A stretch of DNA of 64,000 nucleotides, taken from assembly GCA_022772085.1 (NCBI GenBank), contig JALFBN010000007.1, forward strand, positions 186,001 through 250,000. Reading direction: 5' to 3'. The position numbers and the translations under genes were made by a program. The number at the start of each line of letters is the position of its first letter. Position 1 is the stretch's first letter. Shown one piece after another: positions 35,557-44,625 of the stretch. Under the pieces are notes generated by a model. That model saw only the letters and a program-made list of their open reading frames with translations, searched no databases and was not told the origin of the DNA. This DNA is from Porphyromonas sp. Lineage in GTDB: Bacteria; Bacteroidota; Bacteroidia; Bacteroidales; Porphyromonadaceae.

Positions 35557-37143
35557 ATGAATAAAGATACAGCTTTCCCTCTTTGGCTGAGTGTTGTTTC
35601 CATTTTACTTTTTGCCTCTTGTTCCGGTGTTGTAGAGCGTAATCAAGAGACAGCTTACTCTGTAATCACACCCCAATTCCGGATTCAAAGCAGCCAAAAA
35701 CACTCCATAAATGAAGATATTGAAGATAGAGAGGACTATGTAAAGACAGCAGCTTTCTTGATTTTTCCTTCGGGTCGCACTGAGCGAGTGGGATATAGCT
35801 TTGCAACCTCAGATATGCACGTAATGCCTTCTACAAAGGTATTGGCAGGGAAGAACGATATTTACATTTTTGCCAATGTCCCCGAAACCGAGGTTAAAGG
35901 GTTAGTAACTCGCTCTTCGGTAGAAGATTATATGTTACGTAAAACATCATTCGACCAATGGACAGGGGTTGGAGCTTCTGCGGAGTATGGATTTCGCATG
36001 TCTCGTGTCTACTATAACCAAAACATTCCTGCAGGGTACACGGAGACAAATCCCTATGAGTGGAAGCCACAAATCGATCCTGCGTATTTGAATTCTCCTC
36101 TTGCACCTGTCAGTCAGTACGGACAAGATGTTGAGGGTGGCGTCCTTGTCCAAAGAACTGTAGGTCTCGTGCGCGCTTGTGCTAAGATCACGCTCTCTCT
36201 TACCGGGGAAGGCGTCCCTGAGATTTCCGAAGTTACCTACCACTCTGCAGCGGGAGAGACCTCTTTAAGGCAGTTGCCGGAAGGCTCTTTTGCTACGGAG
36301 ATCCCACAGCGTACTATAACTCTCAAAGCGGGCTCCTCTGCCCAAGAGAAGAGAGCAACTCTTTATGTGCCCGAGAGGCTCTACAAGGGAGCCTCTCCTC
36401 AACCAAGGTGGAATAAGACGAGTGATATTGGTGAATACGGGGTTACCTATATTACCATCAAGATGAAGTCCGGGAAATTGTATCGATTCCCCATTGTGCG
36501 CAATGAGACAAAAGATATTGTAGGAGTTCCCTTCTTGCAATTTGCCAAAGGAGAAGTACCTACCATTGTTCCGGACTATGCTGTGGTGCGTAACTTCCAC
36601 TATAATTTTAATGTGTCGGTTCCCGTAGAAGATAAAGAGTTGAATGTAAGTCTGAGGGTACTTCCTTGGACGCTTATAGAGTCTGAGCGTTCGTTTAAAC
36701 GCCCTGAGTATTCCTTCAAAATCTATGTAGTGGATAAAGGAACTTCTTTTGATACAGTGGATTCAATGTCTCCCATCGATGCCAAAGATATATCCAAGGA
36801 TGTATTGTTGCCACCCGGTAAGGAGGTTATTATAAAGTTCTCCGTAAAGCAACCCAGAGGGGCAATATGGGTTTCTTCCATTACCAATGGACTCTTTTTT
36901 AAGTTGGAAGGTGAGGGTACCGGAGTCGTGGTAGATTCTGATATTGTGGGAAGCGCCCCCGAGAGGGAGTACAAAATGCGTATAAAACCACTTGCCGAGT
37001 TTGAAACAGAACCTCGTTATACCCAATTTTTTATAGCAATAGGTGGTAAGGAAATAGACCTGAGTGCAACGGGGAAAGAAGATTGTCGCTACATAGGAGA
37101 GGGTGCCAATGATCGTTGGAAGATTAAGCAAGTGATGAACTAG
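35557..37143 (+). CDS. Minor fimbrial subunit, FimC-like
   Basis: A 528-residue lipoprotein with SPII signal (VVSILLFASC). The N-terminal half has a FimA-like Ig fold (TAAFLIFPSGRTERVGY, then KNDIYIFANVPE) and VVRNFHYNFNVSV followed by LRVLPWTL, a pattern common to Porphyromonas fimbrillins. The last roughly 130 residues form an extra beta-rich domain (YSFKIYVVDKGTSFD onward). By position and family it corresponds to FimC, an accessory fimbrial tip component. ATG 35545 lies four codons upstream in the same frame and is a possible alternative start. The gap to the anchor gene is 44 nt. Confidence 0.75.
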   Translation: MNKDTAFPLWLSVVSILLFASCSGVVERNQETAYSVITPQFRIQSSQKHSINEDIEDREDYVKTAAFLIFPSGRTERVGYSFATSDMHVMPSTKVLAGKNDIYIFANVPETEVKGLVTRSSVEDYMLRKTSFDQWTGVGASAEYGFRMSRVYYNQNIPAGYTETNPYEWKPQIDPAYLNSPLAPVSQYGQDVEGGVLVQRTVGLVRACAKITLSLTGEGVPEISEVTYHSAAGETSLRQLPEGSFATEIPQRTITLKAGSSAQEKRATLYVPERLYKGASPQPRWNKTSDIGEYGVTYITIKMKSGKLYRFPIVRNETKDIVGVPFLQFAKGEVPTIVPDYAVVRNFHYNFNVSVPVEDKELNVSLRVLPWTLIESERSFKRPEYSFKIYVVDKGTSFDTVDSMSPIDAKDISKDVLLPPGKEVIIKFSVKQPRGAIWVSSITNGLFFKLEGEGTGVVVDSDIVGSAPEREYKMRIKPLAEFETEPRYTQFFIAIGGKEIDLSATGKEDCRYIGEGANDRWKIKQVMN

Positions 37144-37218
37144 CAGAGGGAGAGGGATTGATTTGCGCCCCTGTGGATATTAGATCTCGTTTGAAAAGAC
37201 TTTAATAGATAGAGAAGA

Positions 37219-39783
37219 ATGTTTTTGTATCGCACTACGATAACTCATTTTGTACTAAGGGTTCTCTCCCTTTTTATCGGGGGAAGTCTCTTGGTCTCAT
37301 GTATGGGAGGCTCCGGATCTCCGCGTCCCGATGACATCCCCGAGGGAATGAGAGCCATTGATCTTAACTTGACCATCCTTAACTCACTCTTCAATAACCC
37401 CGAGTCAATGATGCGTTCTACCCAAACGGGTGCTTTGCGTGTTGAGAAAGAGGAGCCCGGAGACTATGATGCGGGGGCGTATGGAGCAGATCCTCTCAAC
37501 GAAAATAAGATTGAAGATATTCAGATTTTTCTTTTCAAACAAGATGCCGATGGGATCCTCTTGAGGGCTTTCTCAAAAGACAAAGTGACAAAGATAAATG
37601 AGGCGAGTACCACCACCGGAGGGGGAACTTATAAGGTACGGGTCCTTATCCCTCATAGCGAAATCTCGACTATTGAGGGGCAGCAGTTTCAGATTGTAGC
37701 TGTGGTGAATGCCTCTTCCGATCTCACTTTGGGAGTTACTAAACTGGCTGATCTTCAGGCAAAGTTGCAGGACGAGCAAAATGGCTTTGACCCTAAAGAT
37801 CCGAGCTTGGATCTGGGTATTAAGCCTCAAGCACGGTTTTTGATGGATGGTTCGCTTTCCACGGGTACGATTACTTGGGGTAGTAATAAGTCTTACGATA
37901 TCCCCTCTGATTTGCAACTCAGGCGTGCTGCATCCAAAATACGTCTTCGTATAGACTATATCAGAGTGGTAGACCACCAAAACGGTGGTAACACGGAGTA
38001 TGAAGTGCTTGATAAGCATGTTCGCTTGATGCACTACACAGCCAAGGGCAGCGTCGTGGCGGGCGCTCCATACAAGGTACAAGACTCGGAGTGGAAGGAT
38101 ACAGACTACCGAGAGCTGAAGTCTCGTACTTTTCCCGGTAAGCAAAACACAGCAGGAGCATCATCTTTTGATACCTCTTTTCCATTCTATACTTACGAAA
38201 ACAATTGGGCTAAAAACGAAAACAACGAAACCTACCTGCAGATACGCCTTAAAATGCGCCCCAAGGAGCGTCCTACGGACGAAGGTAAATATTACTACTA
38301 TCGCCTGCCTATCAGTTTTAAGAAAACGATGGAGGGAGTTCCCGAGGAGAAACTTCACCGTGCAGATCGGAATCACCTTTACGATGTCCTTACCGCCATA
38401 GAGCAGTTGGGGAGTTTGGATGCCGGAGATCCTTTGGAGGTGAACTCTTTTGTGGCCATTAGACCGTGGAATGACCCCGATAAGATTGATGGAACAATTC
38501 TTCAGGCACACTTCCTCGTAGTGCGGGAGCATGAGCCTATTATTGCCAATGTTGCAGAGCGAAAGGTGCAGTATATATCGGATTTGAAGGTGAAAGTCGT
38601 GATGAAGGAGGTCTACTATGAATACTTCGACGTAACCGGCCAGTATTACCGTGTCGTATTTGACAAGGATGGCCATAAAACCACTTATCAAGGGCAGAAG
38701 GAGCAGAAGACGTCTGAGATGACCCAATATAAACAAGAGACTGTTGGAGGGTCGTATGATAATACTACAGTTACGTCCTCTGAGGAGCATCTTGAGGATG
38801 GAATGCTAACGATTACCCATGCCGTCCCCGTAAACTTTCTGGCATTCCATATCTTATTCGATGTAGTGCAGGAACCGGGAGATACCAAATCTTTGAAGGA
38901 GTCTGTCCATGCCATACAATATCCCCCTCGCTTTATTACGGGACGAAAATCTATCGGGCAGAAACCCACGGAGGCGGAGGTAAGAGAAGGAAGGGAGTAT
39001 GCCGACTTTCGCTACCACACTTCTTTTGGTTCAACTGCCACATATCCAGGGACCTCTTCCGTGGTACCACAAGTGAACGATGTCTTTTTCAAAGTAACAA
39101 CTGTCGTTGCACAAGACGGGGAGCGTATCGGGGATCCTACAGATATTTATGGAAAAACAAAGCAAGATGAAGCATCCAATAGGATTATTTCCCCTGAGTT
39201 TATTGTGGCTAGTCAGTATGGTATGAGTCCTCAAATGCATCAATATGATCTATCGATGTCTCCGGGTTGGTACGATAATCCCTATTTTGGCTATCAATAT
39301 GGAGGAAATTCGGCTTTTTATGAAAGAAAATCTCCCTATTATAACAATGTTTATACCCCGGTAGGAGGAGCTCAACGTTTGTATCGTAACTATGGGAGTG
39401 CGGAAATGCGTTGTGCCAACTACTTCGAGGATGAATATGGTTGGGATGGAACCTACGAAGAACATTATATTGATGAATATAATCAGCGTAGGACTCGTAG
39501 TGTAAAAAAGACTTTTAAGTACAAGGGGCACTGGCGTATTCCAACGGCAGCAGAAATTGAGATGGTTGATAAGATGCAGGACAACGCTAATGCCGTAATA
39601 AAATATTTGATGTACGGAAAGCATTATTGGACAGCAAGATATGGCTATGTCTTTGAGTTTTCAAGTAATTCTTCTCGACCTGTATCGGATGTAGATCCTA
39701 TTGAGGGAAATTCTGATAGGCAGAAGAGTGCGGTTCGTTGTGTCTTCGATACTTATAAGTTTAAGGATCATAAGCACTATTGA
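37219..39783 (+). CDS. Fimbrial accessory protein, FimD-like
   Basis: An 854-residue lipoprotein (signal with lipobox SLLVSC). The N-terminal part is pilin-like (KIEDIQIFLFKQDADG, then RRAASKIRLRIDYIRVVD). The central part is beta rich (RADRNHLYDVLTAIEQLGSL, WNDPDKIDGT). The C-terminal 80 residues (KGHWRIPTAAEIEMVDKM, then YWTARYGYVFEFSSNS, SAVRCVFDTYK) resemble the domain seen at the end of many Bacteroidetes fimbrial tip proteins. It corresponds in position to FimD and probably forms part of the fimbrial tip complex. The next gene begins 37 nt after its stop. Confidence 0.72.
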   Translation: MFLYRTTITHFVLRVLSLFIGGSLLVSCMGGSGSPRPDDIPEGMRAIDLNLTILNSLFNNPESMMRSTQTGALRVEKEEPGDYDAGAYGADPLNENKIEDIQIFLFKQDADGILLRAFSKDKVTKINEASTTTGGGTYKVRVLIPHSEISTIEGQQFQIVAVVNASSDLTLGVTKLADLQAKLQDEQNGFDPKDPSLDLGIKPQARFLMDGSLSTGTITWGSNKSYDIPSDLQLRRAASKIRLRIDYIRVVDHQNGGNTEYEVLDKHVRLMHYTAKGSVVAGAPYKVQDSEWKDTDYRELKSRTFPGKQNTAGASSFDTSFPFYTYENNWAKNENNETYLQIRLKMRPKERPTDEGKYYYYRLPISFKKTMEGVPEEKLHRADRNHLYDVLTAIEQLGSLDAGDPLEVNSFVAIRPWNDPDKIDGTILQAHFLVVREHEPIIANVAERKVQYISDLKVKVVMKEVYYEYFDVTGQYYRVVFDKDGHKTTYQGQKEQKTSEMTQYKQETVGGSYDNTTVTSSEEHLEDGMLTITHAVPVNFLAFHILFDVVQEPGDTKSLKESVHAIQYPPRFITGRKSIGQKPTEAEVREGREYADFRYHTSFGSTATYPGTSSVVPQVNDVFFKVTTVVAQDGERIGDPTDIYGKTKQDEASNRIISPEFIVASQYGMSPQMHQYDLSMSPGWYDNPYFGYQYGGNSAFYERKSPYYNNVYTPVGGAQRLYRNYGSAEMRCANYFEDEYGWDGTYEEHYIDEYNQRRTRSVKKTFKYKGHWRIPTAAEIEMVDKMQDNANAVIKYLMYGKHYWTARYGYVFEFSSNSSRPVSDVDPIEGNSDRQKSAVRCVFDTYKFKDHKHY

Positions 39784-39820
39784 TGGAGCTTGTATCCTTA
39801 TTGAGAAGATTAAGAGTTTA

Positions 39821-42421
39821 ATGAAAATCAGCAATATGACTCACTATATAAAACAGGTCTACAAGGTTGGGGCTCTCCTCTCTCTTTGTGCTTTTTGCGG
39901 ACTCATGACTACCTCTTGTGCAGGCGACCCTCGCATGGATGAGGAGACCTATAAAAGTTTTGTGAAAGAGGGCGAATGGTTTACAATTTCCTTAAATCTG
40001 CAGGCCGATCAACTCTCAGAACTTCGGAGAGGTATAGATAACGATGAGGATATAACTTCTTTACGCGTTATCGTATTTGATGCCAATAAAAACTTCCTTT
40101 ATTCTCAAGATGCTGTTCTTGGTAGCTCCAAAGATCTTTCGGAAAAGACTGATAATGACTTCTTCCCGGATCAGAAAAAAGAAGGGATTACGAGGGGTAA
40201 ATCTTTTACTGTCACTTTGAAAAAAAGCAGTGAACGTCGCTATGTTCACTTCATAGCGAACTACGATTGGACCGGTTTTGAGCAAGACTATTTCATAACG
40301 GGAACCTCTTCCGGGGAACTTATGCCGAGTCTTCTTGCCAAGCACGAGGAGGGCAAAAACGGCAATGGGCATTCTGCTAATGAAAACAAACCCTTCCTTC
40401 CCATGTGGTCACGGGCATTCCTAGAGAGGCTTGACGAGCATACCTTTAACGGCAAGGTGATAAAACTGGTACGCAACTACGCAAAGATCACGGTCGAAAA
40501 CAAAGCGTCAGATTTCAAATTAGAGGCTTTTACGGTTTGTAACGTCCCTAAGCAAGGTACCGTAGTCCCTTTCAAAATGGATAATTTGGACTTTTCGTTT
40601 CCCTATCCTGTCAGCGAGGCTACCGTACCTCCGGGGACCTCTCTTATCGCCAATGATCAAGAGTCTGATCTCATTGATCTGAAAGATGATCAGACGCGAG
40701 CGTATCATCTCTTTGAGTGGAAGAATGATGGAAACGAAAAGACCTTTGTGATAGTAAAAGGAAAAAGAACGATTAACGGGGCGGAGCAAGACCGATACTA
40801 CAAGGTCGATCTAGTCAAACAAAGAGATCAAGGTGTTGTCAGCGACTATTTTCCCATTGTTCGTAATAACCACTATATGATTACTATCAATGGTGTTAAT
40901 TCCGATGGTTATGCTACTCTTAAAGAGGCAATACGGGCTCCTGCAGGGAACAATCTCTTCTCCTCCATAGAGATGCAGAACTTTAAGAAGGTCTCGGATG
41001 GTGTACTTACACTCTCGGTAGATCCGATTACTTTCATCGTCGTACGTCCCGGTACGTATGAGTTTTCTTCTTTTTATTCAGGAGGATGGGAGCATACCAA
41101 GTACTATCCGAGTTGGTACAAGATTAGTGATTATAAAGATGATCTTGAGACCAATTGGGAAAAAGATAAAGACCCTTTTATGGGCGAACTGGAACGAGTA
41201 CAGGGCAAAGGCTTTTCGGTCCATGTAAAGGAGGTTCCTTATGATCAAATTAAGGAGTACTCTGTGGAGGTTGTAGGGCTTAGAAGGCATGGCTCGACGG
41301 TAGTAGATGCTACCTCCGGGGCGACAGTCCCTCTATCTCGCCGTGTTAAGTTGATCCTCCGTCCCCCATTTTTGTTTCATGGCAAATTGGAGGCAGACAC
41401 CAGTACAGGCGATACTAACGATCGTATCCTTAGCTTTGATATTCCCAAGGAAATCAATAAAAACCTACTTCCTTTTGACATTTATATCAAGACCGATGAG
41501 CTAACTCCTCGCAGTACTGCCAGCAAGGATCTGGTGCTCGTCTATCGTGATGGAGCCGTATACTACCGGTATACGGTCCGTTCAGAAGATCGCATTGGGA
41601 AACGTCTTAGCCTCCCTTTCATAATTAACAATGGAAGTCAAACAAAAAAAGCGGTAGAGTTGTCCAGCGAGTTTTACGAGGAAGATCTAATCTATCCGGA
41701 GACAACCCTCCGCCATTCGGTCTCATTGAATCTGTATTACCTCAAGCCTGATAATTCTCGATCTGAATGGTTACCTAAGAATGCTCCATTTACTTTTACA
41801 TTCGATGGAGCGTCCTATTCGGAGGAGGATTTCCGCGATTTCTTTGGAGGTACGATGGTAGGGGATACGAATGGTAGTTTCAAACTCTCATTACTAGGGG
41901 CCTTTTACGACAGCTATAAGGGCGAAGATTTTACCATATCAAGCTCCCATACCTATTTGTCTTCCTACGGATTTGTGAAGTACATAGTACAAGAAACAAA
42001 AAAGTTGGAAGAGTGGGTGCAAGGAACCTCTCCCATTCAGATGTCTTTGGAGAGGGTTGAAATAAAAGGGGTATTGTACCACTATCAGTACAGCTACAAC
42101 GGTTCTTGGAGTTTAAGCTATGCCCTTTATCCCAACTATTCTCCAATTTTCTATGCTAATTCAAGTTCTTCCTCCTCTATTACAGAGTTTTTACAAGCAG
42201 AGATCAGAGATAGAGGTGCATACAGATATGACTATGATCTTACCATAACAAAGGACCAATTGTCTCATACTAAGCAAGGACTCTGTTTTGACTACTATAA
42301 GATTTCAAACGGAATTCGTGTCTACAACGGAGCCTTTTCCGGTTATTATGTAAATAAATTATGGAGGGACCTAGAGAGTTCCACACGACTAGATTGGTAT
42401 AGGGATCCTCGCTTCTCCTGA
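39821..42421 (+). CDS. Fimbrial accessory protein, FimE-like
   Basis: An 866-residue lipoprotein (MTTSC lipobox about 33 residues from ATG 39821). The N-terminal half has fimbrillin features: SLRVIVFDANKNFLYS, VKLVRNYAKITVEN-type strand (here KVIKLVRNYAKITVENKA), and IVRNNHYMITINGVNSDGY. The C-terminal 400 residues are beta rich, aromatic and without recognised domain. By position it matches FimE, which is needed for tip assembly in P. gingivalis. An in-frame ATG at 39701 overlaps the previous gene and lacks a signal peptide at its start, so it is rejected. Last gene of the cluster, followed by a terminator. Confidence 0.7.
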   Translation: MKISNMTHYIKQVYKVGALLSLCAFCGLMTTSCAGDPRMDEETYKSFVKEGEWFTISLNLQADQLSELRRGIDNDEDITSLRVIVFDANKNFLYSQDAVLGSSKDLSEKTDNDFFPDQKKEGITRGKSFTVTLKKSSERRYVHFIANYDWTGFEQDYFITGTSSGELMPSLLAKHEEGKNGNGHSANENKPFLPMWSRAFLERLDEHTFNGKVIKLVRNYAKITVENKASDFKLEAFTVCNVPKQGTVVPFKMDNLDFSFPYPVSEATVPPGTSLIANDQESDLIDLKDDQTRAYHLFEWKNDGNEKTFVIVKGKRTINGAEQDRYYKVDLVKQRDQGVVSDYFPIVRNNHYMITINGVNSDGYATLKEAIRAPAGNNLFSSIEMQNFKKVSDGVLTLSVDPITFIVVRPGTYEFSSFYSGGWEHTKYYPSWYKISDYKDDLETNWEKDKDPFMGELERVQGKGFSVHVKEVPYDQIKEYSVEVVGLRRHGSTVVDATSGATVPLSRRVKLILRPPFLFHGKLEADTSTGDTNDRILSFDIPKEINKNLLPFDIYIKTDELTPRSTASKDLVLVYRDGAVYYRYTVRSEDRIGKRLSLPFIINNGSQTKKAVELSSEFYEEDLIYPETTLRHSVSLNLYYLKPDNSRSEWLPKNAPFTFTFDGASYSEEDFRDFFGGTMVGDTNGSFKLSLLGAFYDSYKGEDFTISSSHTYLSSYGFVKYIVQETKKLEEWVQGTSPIQMSLERVEIKGVLYHYQYSYNGSWSLSYALYPNYSPIFYANSSSSSSITEFLQAEIRDRGAYRYDYDLTITKDQLSHTKQGLCFDYYKISNGIRVYNGAFSGYYVNKLWRDLESSTRLDWYRDPRFS

Positions 42422-42466
42422 TACTAACTCTCCCTCTGTGGATCCTATGTGCCATTGTATTCTGTG

Positions 42467-42506
42467 AAAGCCTCCTTCTCCCATCAGGTAGAGGAGGCTT
42501 TTCTTT
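42467..42506 (+). terminator. Intrinsic terminator of the fimbrial operon
   Basis: AAAGCCTCCT (42467-42476) pairs with AGGAGGCTTT (42492-42501), followed by TCTTTT. Confidence 0.85.
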
Positions 42507-42708
42507 TGGAGATAATGGAGATTTGTGCCTATGCTCTCGTATTTTTTTGTTGGCTGAAATATCCTCTGCTTCCAGCGCTGTAGTTTTTTAAGTAGAGGGC
42601 AGAAAAATCTCTATTACAGCCCTGTAAAAGAATTGCTTTCAGCTGACTTGTCAAAATATAGAGCTTCACAGGGAGGAGAGGAGGGCCGGATTTTGTGAGG
42701 TAGCATAG
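42507..42708. other. Intergenic region with dispersed repeat
   Basis: No gene is visible. It contains a copy of the dispersed intergenic repeat family (AGAGGGCAGAAAAATC and TTACAGCCCTGTAAAAG, about 42594-42630). Confidence 0.4.
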
Positions 42709-42737
42709 TTGTAGTCTGCTTGCTTTTTGTACATTTG
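42709..42737 (+). promoter_or_regulatory. Promoter of rsmI
   Basis: TTG (42709-42711), an 18-nt spacer and TACATTTG (42730-42737), a perfect -7 box. Predicted leader about 60 nt. Confidence 0.6.
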
Positions 42738-42802
42738 TGTTCGGATCCCTCCTGTTCGTAGGTATGTGGCAGGGGGTAGTGTAGATGGGAGAATAAGAAT
42801 AG

Positions 42803-43579
42803 ATGATGAGTAGTTCTCAAGGAAAACTCGCCCAAGGAAAGCTGACCATAGTTCCCACCCCGGTGGGTAATCTTGCAGATATTACTCTGCGGGGATTGGA
42901 GGCATTGCGGTGTGCCGATTTGATCTTGGCAGAGGATACTCGGACCTCTTCTGTACTACTAAAGCATTACGACATCAAGAAGCCTCTGGAGAGTCACCAT
43001 AAATTTAACGAGTTTAAGACTTCCCTCGGATTGGTTCAACGTATTCGTGAGGGACTGCAGGTGGCTCTGATTAGTGATGCCGGCACGCCCGGCATTAGTG
43101 ATCCCGGTATTCTCTTGGTGCAGGCTTGCCTAGAGGCTGATCTGTCCGTTGAGTGTCTCCCCGGAGCTACAGCCTTTGTGCCGGCATTAGTTGTGTCAGG
43201 ATTCCCAACCGATCGCTTCGTCTTCGAGGGTTTTCTACCTCAGAAAAAAGGGCGTCAAACGCGGATCTCTACGCTAGCCCGAGAGGAGCGAACAGTTATC
43301 TTGTACGAATCCCCCTATCGAGTTCTTAAAACATTACGAGCTTTTGCCGATGTGTGTGGTGGGGAGCGTCGTGCTGTGGCGGTACGAGAGCTTACGAAGA
43401 TGTATGAGGAGGTGGTGCGGGGTACACTGGATGAACTGATTGCCCACTTTAATGAAAAAGCACCTCGGGGAGAGTTTGTTCTCCTTATTGGAGGGGCCCC
43501 TCAGGAGAAGAAAAAACATAAAAGTTATCGCGAAGAGTTATCTTGCGACGAAACTGATATTATTGAGAATACTAATTAA
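42803..43579 (+). CDS. rsmI: 16S rRNA (cytidine-1402-2'-O)-methyltransferase
   Basis: A 258-residue SAM-dependent methyltransferase of the tetrapyrrole-methylase fold that modifies C1402 in the decoding centre. Seen: TIVPTPVGNLADITLRGLEA at the N-terminus, DLILAEDTRTSSVLLKHY, the glycine-rich ALISDAGTPGISDPG and PGATAFVPALVVSGFPTDRF with FEGFLP, all hallmarks of RsmI. The extra C-terminal Lys/Glu-rich tail is usual. An ATG at 42806 also fits. The coiled-coil lipoprotein gene follows after 12 nt, so these two may be cotranscribed. Confidence 0.95.
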   Translation: MMSSSQGKLAQGKLTIVPTPVGNLADITLRGLEALRCADLILAEDTRTSSVLLKHYDIKKPLESHHKFNEFKTSLGLVQRIREGLQVALISDAGTPGISDPGILLVQACLEADLSVECLPGATAFVPALVVSGFPTDRFVFEGFLPQKKGRQTRISTLAREERTVILYESPYRVLKTLRAFADVCGGERRAVAVRELTKMYEEVVRGTLDELIAHFNEKAPRGEFVLLIGGAPQEKKKHKSYREELSCDETDIIENTN

Positions 43580-43591
43580 ATTGTAAAGACA

Positions 43592-44449
43592 ATGAAGAAG
43601 AGAACATTCTTTGTAACGGCTTTAGCACTTCTGATGGCTGCTTGCTTCTCTATGACTTCATGCAAGGGAAACAAGGGTAAGAATGCAGAGCTTGACTCCA
43701 TTGCAGAGGTCAATAAGAGCCTTGAAACGCAGGTGCAAGAGATGGACGAACTGATCAGTGGCGTTCTTGCTAATTTTCAGGAAATTAGTGCCATGGAGGG
43801 CGTTATCAATGTGCCTGCCAACGGGGAAATGAACGCGAGCCAAAAGGAGCGTGTAGAAAGCAGTATGCAGATGATCAGTGAAAAGCTGAAGTCAAACAAG
43901 GCCGACATTGAGCGTCTTAACGCCAAGTTACAGGCTATGGGGTCTAAAAATGCAGTGATGACGAAAACGATCAAGGCATTGCAAGAGGAGTTGGAATCGA
44001 AGACAAAGGAAATCCGTCGCCTCAGTGAAGAGTTGCAACGTAAGAATGTTGCTATCAAGGATTTGGACGAAATGGTGAACAACCTTAACCGTGATGTCGA
44101 AGATCTCTCCGCTACTTCTGAGAAGCAATCTGAGACTATCGCTGCTCAAGATGCCTCTCTCAATACGGTGCGTTACTGTATTGGTACGAAAAACGACCTC
44201 AAAGAGATGGGGATCCTCGTCAATGGAAAGGTGGCTACGGAGAATTATACATCCGACTACTTCCGTCAAGTGGACCTTCGCAAGTTGGCTCGTATTCCTC
44301 TTTATAGCAAGAAGGCCGAGCTCCTTACGAACCACCCCTCTAGCAGTTACAAGCTCACAGCAGGGGACGATAAGCAACTTACGCTTGAGATCGTAGATCC
44401 TCAAAGCTTCTGGAGCTTGTCTAAGATGCTTGTGGTACGCACCTATTAA
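43592..44449 (+). CDS. Coiled-coil lipoprotein, unknown function
   Basis: A 285-residue exported lipoprotein (signal with lipobox SMTSC, Cys about 24). Residues of about 35-190 are rich in heptad-like Leu, Glu, Lys and Gln, for example KALQEELESKTKEIRRLSEE, indicating a long coiled coil. The C-terminal 80 residues look globular (VRYCIGTKNDLKEMGILVNG, then LTLEIVDPQSFWSLSKMLVV). Similar proteins are common in Bacteroidales and have no assigned role; a periplasmic or outer-membrane structural part is plausible. It follows rsmI by 12 nt and ends at a strong terminator. Confidence 0.7.
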   Translation: MKKRTFFVTALALLMAACFSMTSCKGNKGKNAELDSIAEVNKSLETQVQEMDELISGVLANFQEISAMEGVINVPANGEMNASQKERVESSMQMISEKLKSNKADIERLNAKLQAMGSKNAVMTKTIKALQEELESKTKEIRRLSEELQRKNVAIKDLDEMVNNLNRDVEDLSATSEKQSETIAAQDASLNTVRYCIGTKNDLKEMGILVNGKVATENYTSDYFRQVDLRKLARIPLYSKKAELLTNHPSSSYKLTAGDDKQLTLEIVDPQSFWSLSKMLVVRTY

Positions 44450-44495
44450 GCGGATCTTGTCTAGAGGCAAGGAGACTCTGTTTACGTGATGAAGA

Positions 44496-44548
44496 GAAAT
44501 AGCTCCCACACTCCTTGAAATGGTGGTGGGGGCTGTTTCTTTTTTTTG
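44496..44548 (+). terminator. Intrinsic terminator after the coiled-coil lipoprotein
   Basis: GAAATAGCTCCCAC (44496-44509) pairs with GTGGGGGCTGTTTC (44526-44539) with minor mismatches, followed by eight T. Confidence 0.8.
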
Positions 44549-44625
44549 AGAAGGCGGAATTTTGTATGCTCCTCCTTTATTCTTTTGGATTTATTCTCTG
44601 TTTAACATGTTATCAATACCCTAGA

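Noticed and set aside
38161..38790. 209-codon open frame on the minus strand
   Set aside because: Antisense to the FimD-like gene; composition is that of a shadow frame.
43928..44509. 193-codon open frame on the minus strand
   Set aside because: Antisense to the coiled-coil lipoprotein, whose signal peptide and heptads are clear.
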